A DNA stretch of 9,837 bases from Streptomyces katrae (lineage in GTDB: Bacteria > Actinomycetota > Actinomycetes > Streptomycetales > Streptomycetaceae), in the NCBI RefSeq assembly GCF_000966975.1, contig NZ_JZWV01000801.1:1-9837 (forward strand), given 5' to 3'. The notes below the pieces were generated by a model. It was not told where the DNA came from, ran no database searches, and saw only the letters and a program-made list of their open reading frames with translations. The translations under genes and the position numbers were made by a program. Shown here piece by piece: positions 5,917 to 9,837 of this stretch; within the stretch, counting starts at the first letter, position 1, and every line of letters begins with the position of its first letter.

Positions 5917-7347
5917 TCAGATGATGCCGAAAAGCATCCCTGCGCCGAGGACCACGAGGGAGGTGAGGGCCGCCCATTTCACGGTGAAGCGGGTGTGGTC
6001 GCCGAACTCGACCCTGGCCATGCCGACGAGTACGTAGACGGCCGGAACCAGCGGGCTGGACATGTGCAGGGCCTGCCCGACCAGGGAGGCGCGGGCGATC
6101 TCGAGCGGGGGGACGCCATGGGCCGCGCCGGCCTCGGCCAGGACCGGCAGCACCCCGAAGTAGAAGCCGTCGTTCGACATGAAGTAGGTGAGGGGCAGGC
6201 TCAGCAGGCCCGTGACCAGGGCCATGTGCGGGCCCATGCCGTCGGGGATGGCGCCGACCAGCCAGTCGGCCATGTGCTTGACCATGCCGGTACCGGAGAG
6301 GACGCCGGTGAAGACGGCGGCCGCGAAGACCATGCCGGCGACATTGAGGACGTTGTCGGCGTGGGCGGCGATCCGGGCCTTCTGGTCGGGCATGTGCGGG
6401 AAGTTGACCGTCAGGGCGAGGGCGGCGCCCAAGAGGAACAGCACCGGGATGGGCAGCAGCTCCATGATCATCGCGGTGAGCAGGGCGGCGGTGAGGCCCG
6501 CGTTGAACCAATAGAGGCGGGGCCGGAGGGTCGGGCGGTGGGGGTCCAGGCCCTGCATGTCCTCGGGGGCCGGCGCGGGGCCTTCGGGGGCGGGCTCGGG
6601 CTCCGCGTCCGGGCCGGCGCCGCTCCCGCCGCCGGTGGCGGCACCCGCGCCCCCGGCGGCCGCCTTCGCACCGGATCCGGCCGCGACCAGGGATTCCGGC
6701 TCCCGCGCGGCCTCCTCGCCGGGCATGACGAGGGAGCCGACCCGGCGGCGCTCGCGGACGCCCAGGACGTAGGCCAGGACGAGGACGAAGACCAGGCCGG
6801 CGGCCAGGGCCGGGATCATGGGGACGAAGATGTCCGAGGCGTCGAGCTTGAGGGCGGTGGCGGCCCGGGCGGTGGGCCCGCCCCACGGCAGGGTGTTCAT
6901 GACCCCGTTGGCGGTCGCGGCGACCCCCGTCATGACCACCAGGCTCAGGCCGAGCCGCTTGTAGAGCGGGTACATGGCCGAGACGGTGATCATGAAGGTG
7001 GTGGAACCGTCCCCGTCGAGGGAGACGACCGCCGCGAGGACGGCCGTGCCGACCACCACCCGCATGGGGTCGGCCTTGCAGAACCGCAGGATGCCCCGGA
7101 CGACCGGATCGAAGAGACCGACGTCGATCATCACGCCGAAGTAGACGATGGCGAACATCAGCATGGCGGCGGTCGGCGCGAGCTTGCCGACGCCGTCGAT
7201 GACGTAGTCCCCGAGGTGCGCGCCCTTTCCGGCGAAGACGCAGAAGAGCGCGGGGATGAGGACGAGCGCCGCGATGGGCGACATTTTCTTCATCATGATC
7301 AGGACCAGGAACGTCGCGATCATGGCGAAGCCGAGGAAGGTCAGCAT
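5917..7347 (-). CDS. CitMHS-family citrate/organic-acid (metal complex) transporter
   Basis: From ATG 7347 this is a 476-residue integral membrane protein starting MLTFLGFAMIATFLVLIMMKK, a typical N terminus for CitMHS carriers (CitM/CitH type), which bring in citrate bound to a divalent metal with protons. About 10-12 hydrophobic segments are visible. Conserved stretches include SLDGDGSTTFMIT (109-121), NGVMNTLPWGGPTAR (147-161), FMSNDGFYFGVLPVL (389-403) and HMSSPLVPAVYVLVG (428-442). Residues about 210-265 form an unusual Gly/Ala/Pro/Glu-rich linker in the central cytoplasmic loop. The start is uncertain: AGGAGG lies 19 bases before ATG 7347, too far for normal use, and an in-frame GTG at 7392 would add 15 residues but has no ribosome site. 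It follows the Mo/W oxidoreductase and precedes the aldehyde dehydrogenase on the same strand. The true solute could be another di- or tricarboxylate. Confidence 0.92.
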   Translation of the reverse strand: MLTFLGFAMIATFLVLIMMKKMSPIAALVLIPALFCVFAGKGAHLGDYVIDGVGKLAPTAAMLMFAIVYFGVMIDVGLFDPVVRGILRFCKADPMRVVVGTAVLAAVVSLDGDGSTTFMITVSAMYPLYKRLGLSLVVMTGVAATANGVMNTLPWGGPTARAATALKLDASDIFVPMIPALAAGLVFVLVLAYVLGVRERRRVGSLVMPGEEAAREPESLVAAGSGAKAAAGGAGAATGGGSGAGPDAEPEPAPEGPAPAPEDMQGLDPHRPTLRPRLYWFNAGLTAALLTAMIMELLPIPVLFLLGAALALTVNFPHMPDQKARIAAHADNVLNVAGMVFAAAVFTGVLSGTGMVKHMADWLVGAIPDGMGPHMALVTGLLSLPLTYFMSNDGFYFGVLPVLAEAGAAHGVPPLEIARASLVGQALHMSSPLVPAVYVLVGMARVEFGDHTRFTVKWAALTSLVVLGAGMLFGII

Positions 7348-7409
7348 GCAGGGAAGGTAGGTGCCGCCTCCTGGGGCCAACAAGACGTCCACGCGTGAGC
7401 AATACGAGC

Positions 7410-7432
7410 AAAACCCCAGCTCAGGGCAGGGG
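7410..7432 (-). terminator. Weak candidate terminator overlapping the oxidoreductase stop
   Basis: On the minus strand CCCC, 11 bases and GGGG are followed directly by TTTT, overlapping the oxidoreductase stop codon. The stem is only four base pairs and the T-run is short. It could attenuate transcription into the transporter gene, but co-transcription remains possible. Confidence 0.2.
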
Positions 7433-9616
7433 CGTCAGGGTGACGGGGAAGCCGTTGAGCACGGCGGTGCCCGACAGGGGGTCGAGGCGGCTGCCGTCGA
7501 GGAGCTGGTTCACGTTGACCCCCGGCGCGGCGCCGGCCACCGTGAGCCGGGTGCCGTCGCGGTCGTGGCCCCAGCCGTGCGGGAGGCTGACCACACCGGT
7601 GCGGACGGTGTCGGTGACCTCCACCGGGACGTCCAGGCTGCCGCCGTCCGCGGTGACCCGGGCCCGGCCGCCGTCGGCGAGGCCGAGCCGGTCGGCGTCC
7701 CGGGGGTGGACCTGGAGGGTGCAGCGGTTGGAACCTCCGACGAGGGCCGGGACGTTGTGCAGCCAGCTGTTGTTGGACCGCAGGTGGCGGCGGCCCACGA
7801 GCACCAGGGCGGCGGGGCGTTCGGTGAGCGCCGCGCGCAGCCGTGGCAGCTCGGCGGCGATCGGGTCCGGCAGCAGCTCGATCCTGCCGCTGCGGGTCCT
7901 CAGCAGTCCGGGGAGCCGGGGCTCCAGCGGGCCCAGGTCGATGCCGTGGGGGTGCGCGAGGAGCCGTTCGAGGCTGAGCCCTCGGTCCGCCGTCTCGGGC
8001 CCGGCGGTCCCGAACAGGTCGCCGTACGGCCCGAGCCGGAGCATCAGGTCGAGCCTGCGCTCGGGGCCGTTCTCACCGGTCAGCATCGCCTCGAGGCGGG
8101 CCGGATCGGCTCCGTGCAGGGGGGAGTCGCGGTCGGCGGTCTCCTTGGCGAGGGCGGCCCGGACCGCCATGTCGTCGACGGCGGAGGGCTCGGCGGAGCC
8201 GTGCATGCCGGAGACGGCCAGGACGAGGCGGGCGAGGATCTCGCACTCGTCGAGCCGGTCCGCTTCCAGGGGGACGGCGGGGCGGGTGTAGCGGACCTGG
8301 TTGCGGATGGCGAACCCGTTGAAGGAGAAGTCGTGGTGCGCGGTCCGGGAGGGCGGCGGCGGGGGCAGCACGACGTGGGCGTGGCGGGAGGTCTCGTTCA
8401 GGTAGGGGTCGACGCTGATCATGAAATCGAGGCCGGCCAGTGCCGCGTCGAGGCGCCGCCCGTCGGGGGCCGACAGGACGGGGTTGGCGGCGATGCTGAT
8501 CACGGCGCGGATGCGCCCCTCCCCCGGCGTTTCGATCTCCTCGGCCAGTGCGGCGGTGGGCAGTTCGCTCTTGGCCTCGGGGTGCCCGCTGACCCTGCTG
8601 TGCCAGCGGCCGAGGGCGAAGCCCCTGCCCGGGCCGGCGGGGCGGGGCCGCGGGCCGGTGGCGGGGAGCGGGAAGAGGGCCCCGCCGGGGCGGTCGAGGT
8701 TGCCGGTGAGCACGTTCAGGACGTCCCGCCCGTAGACGGCGGCGGTCGGCGAGGCCGCGAGCTCCCGGGCGAGGGTGCGGATCTCCTCGGCCGGCAGGTC
8801 GCAGGCGGGGGCGACGGCCTCAGGAGTGAAACTCGCGAGGGCGTCGGCGAGTTCCCCGAGTCCCTCGATGTGGTCCGCGAGCGCGCCGGGCGCGGTGAGC
8901 TTCTCGTCCAGGAGGGTGTGCGCGAGCGCCGCCAGCAGCAGGGCGTCGCTGCCGGGGCGGGGGGCGAGGTGGCGGTCGGCGAGCCGGGCGGTGCGGGTGC
9001 GGCGCGGGTCGACGACGACGAGCGTGCCGCCCTTGGCGCGCAGGGCCTTGAGCCGGCCGGGGAAGTCGGGGGCGGTGCACAGGGAGCCGTTGGACTCGAC
9101 GGGGTTGGCGCCGATCAGCAGGAGGAAGTCGGTGCGGTCCAGGTCGGGGACCGCGATGGCGAAGGGGTCGCCGAACAGGAGTCCGCTGGAGACGTGCTTG
9201 GGCATCTGGTCGAGGGTGCTGGCCGTGAAGAGGTTGCGGGTGCCCAGGGCCTTGAGGAGGAGCGGCGGGTAGAGGGCGCCGGCCATGGTGTGGGCGTTGG
9301 GGTTGCCGAGGACGACGCCGACGGACTGGGCCCCGTGTTCCCCGACGAGGGCGGGTACGGCGGCGGCTATGGCCTCGTACGCCTCCTCCCAGGTGGCTTC
9401 CCGCAGTTGGCCGTCCCGGCGGACGAGGGGGGTGCGCAGCCGGTCGGGGTCGGAGTCGAGGGCGCCGAAGGCGGCGCCCTTGGGGCAGATGAAGCCGCGG
9501 CTGAAGACGTCGTCGCGGTCGCCTCGGGCGCCGGTGACGGTGGTTCCCTCGATGGTGAGGGTGAGGCCGCAGGTGGCTTCGCAGAGCGGGCAGATACGCG
9601 GGGCGGTGCGGGGCAT
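7421..9616 (-). CDS. Cytoplasmic Mo/W-bisMGD oxidoreductase with one [4Fe-4S] cluster
   Basis: A 731-residue member of the DMSO-reductase/formate-dehydrogenase superfamily. The N terminus carries a [4Fe-4S] site: Cys9, Cys12, Cys16 and Cys44 (ICPLCEATCG ... GFICPKG). Core molybdopterin motifs follow: LLLIGANPVESNGS and VVVDPRRTRTARLADRHL with the PGSD step. The C-terminal dinucleotide-binding domain begins near LVGRRHLRSNNSWLHN and includes VHPRDADRLGL and VVSLPHGWGHD. There is no twin-arginine signal, so it is cytoplasmic. At the usual metal-ligand region the protein has STLDQMPKHVSSGLLFG (133-149), with no Cys, Sec or Ser in the expected spot. ATG 9616 is set by GGGAGG four bases upstream; an in-frame ATG at 9706 lies inside the promoter. 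No electron-transfer subunit or cofactor-synthesis gene is adjacent. The substrate is unknown; annotation as formate dehydrogenase would be unsupported. Confidence 0.92.
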   Translation of the reverse strand: MPRTAPRICPLCEATCGLTLTIEGTTVTGARGDRDDVFSRGFICPKGAAFGALDSDPDRLRTPLVRRDGQLREATWEEAYEAIAAAVPALVGEHGAQSVGVVLGNPNAHTMAGALYPPLLLKALGTRNLFTASTLDQMPKHVSSGLLFGDPFAIAVPDLDRTDFLLLIGANPVESNGSLCTAPDFPGRLKALRAKGGTLVVVDPRRTRTARLADRHLAPRPGSDALLLAALAHTLLDEKLTAPGALADHIEGLGELADALASFTPEAVAPACDLPAEEIRTLARELAASPTAAVYGRDVLNVLTGNLDRPGGALFPLPATGPRPRPAGPGRGFALGRWHSRVSGHPEAKSELPTAALAEEIETPGEGRIRAVISIAANPVLSAPDGRRLDAALAGLDFMISVDPYLNETSRHAHVVLPPPPPSRTAHHDFSFNGFAIRNQVRYTRPAVPLEADRLDECEILARLVLAVSGMHGSAEPSAVDDMAVRAALAKETADRDSPLHGADPARLEAMLTGENGPERRLDLMLRLGPYGDLFGTAGPETADRGLSLERLLAHPHGIDLGPLEPRLPGLLRTRSGRIELLPDPIAAELPRLRAALTERPAALVLVGRRHLRSNNSWLHNVPALVGGSNRCTLQVHPRDADRLGLADGGRARVTADGGSLDVPVEVTDTVRTGVVSLPHGWGHDRDGTRLTVAGAAPGVNVNQLLDGSRLDPLSGTAVLNGFPVTLTPLP

Positions 9617-9620
9617 GGGC

Positions 9621-9626
9621 CCTCCC
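9621..9626 (-). promoter_or_regulatory. Ribosome binding site of the Mo/W oxidoreductase
   Basis: GGGAGG on the minus strand, four bases before ATG 9616. It supports that start over the longer in-frame ATG at 9706. Confidence 0.75.
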
Positions 9627-9701
9627 GGGGGCGGCAGGCGGCGGCGCGGGCGCGGACCGGCGGGGCCGGCTTCACGGCGGCGCGGGCCCGCGGGCGCCCC
9701 G

Positions 9702-9707
9702 AGCATA
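9702..9707 (-). promoter_or_regulatory. Possible -10 box of the Mo/W oxidoreductase gene
   Basis: TATGCT on the minus strand matches the -10 consensus at four of six positions and overlaps the TACCG/CGGTA palindrome. The predicted transcript would have a leader of about 80 bases. No clear -35 hexamer was found. Confidence 0.35.
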
Positions 9708-9717
9708 CCGACCGGTA
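9706..9717. promoter_or_regulatory. TACCG-AC-CGGTA palindrome, candidate operator
   Basis: A 12-base inverted repeat (TACCG, 2-base spacer, CGGTA) overlaps the likely promoter of the Mo/W oxidoreductase about 90 bases before its ATG. ACCGACCGGT-type palindromes are a recurrent operator form for TetR proteins. It does not resemble the AACTAnC sites or the AAGCGCTT site, so its regulator is probably not one of the two TetR proteins here and may lie beyond the right edge. Confidence 0.5.
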
Positions 9718-9785
9718 GGCACGGTGGGGAGGGGGGCGTGCGGCCGGTCGGGTCCCGCCGGGCGCGGCGAGGGCGGGCGCAAGGC

Positions 9786-9806
9786 GGGAGCGCGGGGCGG
9801 GGCGGG
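9786..9806 (+). other. Potential G-quadruplex motif
   Basis: Four runs of three or four G (9786-9788, 9794-9797, 9799-9802, 9804-9806) separated by loops of 5, 1 and 1 bases fit the canonical quadruplex pattern on the plus strand. It sits about 170 bases upstream of the oxidoreductase ATG in the extremely GC-rich edge region, where such runs can arise by composition alone. Otherwise I see nothing recognisable between 9720 and 9825. Confidence 0.4.
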
Positions 9807-9837
9807 CGCGGCGGCGGCGGCCGGGTCAGTCCAGGAC

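Noticed and set aside
2435..7411. A very long open frame on the minus strand crossing several genes
   Set aside because: Its translation is Arg/Gly/Pro/Ala-rich without any domain, and it runs through genes with clear catalytic motifs in another frame. This is a high-GC shadow effect.
9617..9706. Upstream extension of the Mo/W oxidoreductase to ATG 9706
   Set aside because: The added 30 residues are Arg/Pro/Gly-rich and unconserved-looking, the ATG lies inside a likely -10 box and palindrome, and ATG 9616 has a good ribosome site.
4441..9718. Long plus-strand open frames antisense to the aldehyde dehydrogenase, transporter and oxidoreductase genes
   Set aside because: Same compositional artefact: compositionally biased, Gly/Ala/Glu/Asp-rich translations with no recognisable fold, lying opposite well supported genes.
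9826..9837. Possible end of another minus-strand gene (Val-Leu-Asp-stop)
   Set aside because: Only four codons are visible, which is too little to support a gene.

Overview
The window is very GC-rich DNA (codon third positions almost always G or C, frequent GTG starts, TAGRRT-type -10 boxes). It carries two TetR regulators and genes typical of actinobacterial catabolism, so it looks like a chromosomal segment from Streptomyces or a close relative. I see no RNA genes, CRISPR array, phage or insertion-sequence genes. Eight protein genes fill the window. The longest non-coding stretch is about 220 bases at the right edge.

Left part (1-1230): a small MaoC-type hydratase (+) converges on a TetR regulator (-). 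The regulator has a palindromic AAGCGCTT site upstream that could be its own operator. Middle-left (1230-3130): an acyl-CoA dehydrogenase (-) and a second TetR regulator (+) are divergently transcribed from a short shared promoter region holding a 17-18 bp pseudopalindrome. Middle (3214-5892): an NAD-type zinc alcohol dehydrogenase lies downstream of an aldehyde dehydrogenase, both on the minus strand and probably co-transcribed. Upstream of the aldehyde dehydrogenase, next to a good TAGGGT -10 box, is a second copy of the same 18 bp site with one mismatch. Right part (5917-9616): a CitMHS-family organic-acid/metal transporter and, upstream of it, a cytoplasmic Mo/W-bisMGD iron-sulfur oxidoreductase, both on the minus strand. 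A 12 bp TACCG-AC-CGGTA palindrome overlaps the probable promoter of the oxidoreductase.

The best-supported system-level reading is a small catabolic regulon. The second TetR protein probably represses both its own divergent promoter region with the acyl-CoA dehydrogenase and the aldehyde/alcohol dehydrogenase operon about 3.4 kb away. The enzymes suggest oxidation of an alcohol to an acid (alcohol and aldehyde dehydrogenases), then, after CoA activation by an enzyme not in this window, alpha,beta-dehydrogenation (acyl-CoA dehydrogenase) and perhaps hydration (MaoC). The substrate cannot be read from the sequence. The Mo/W oxidoreductase and the transporter may be separate functions that happen to lie next door.
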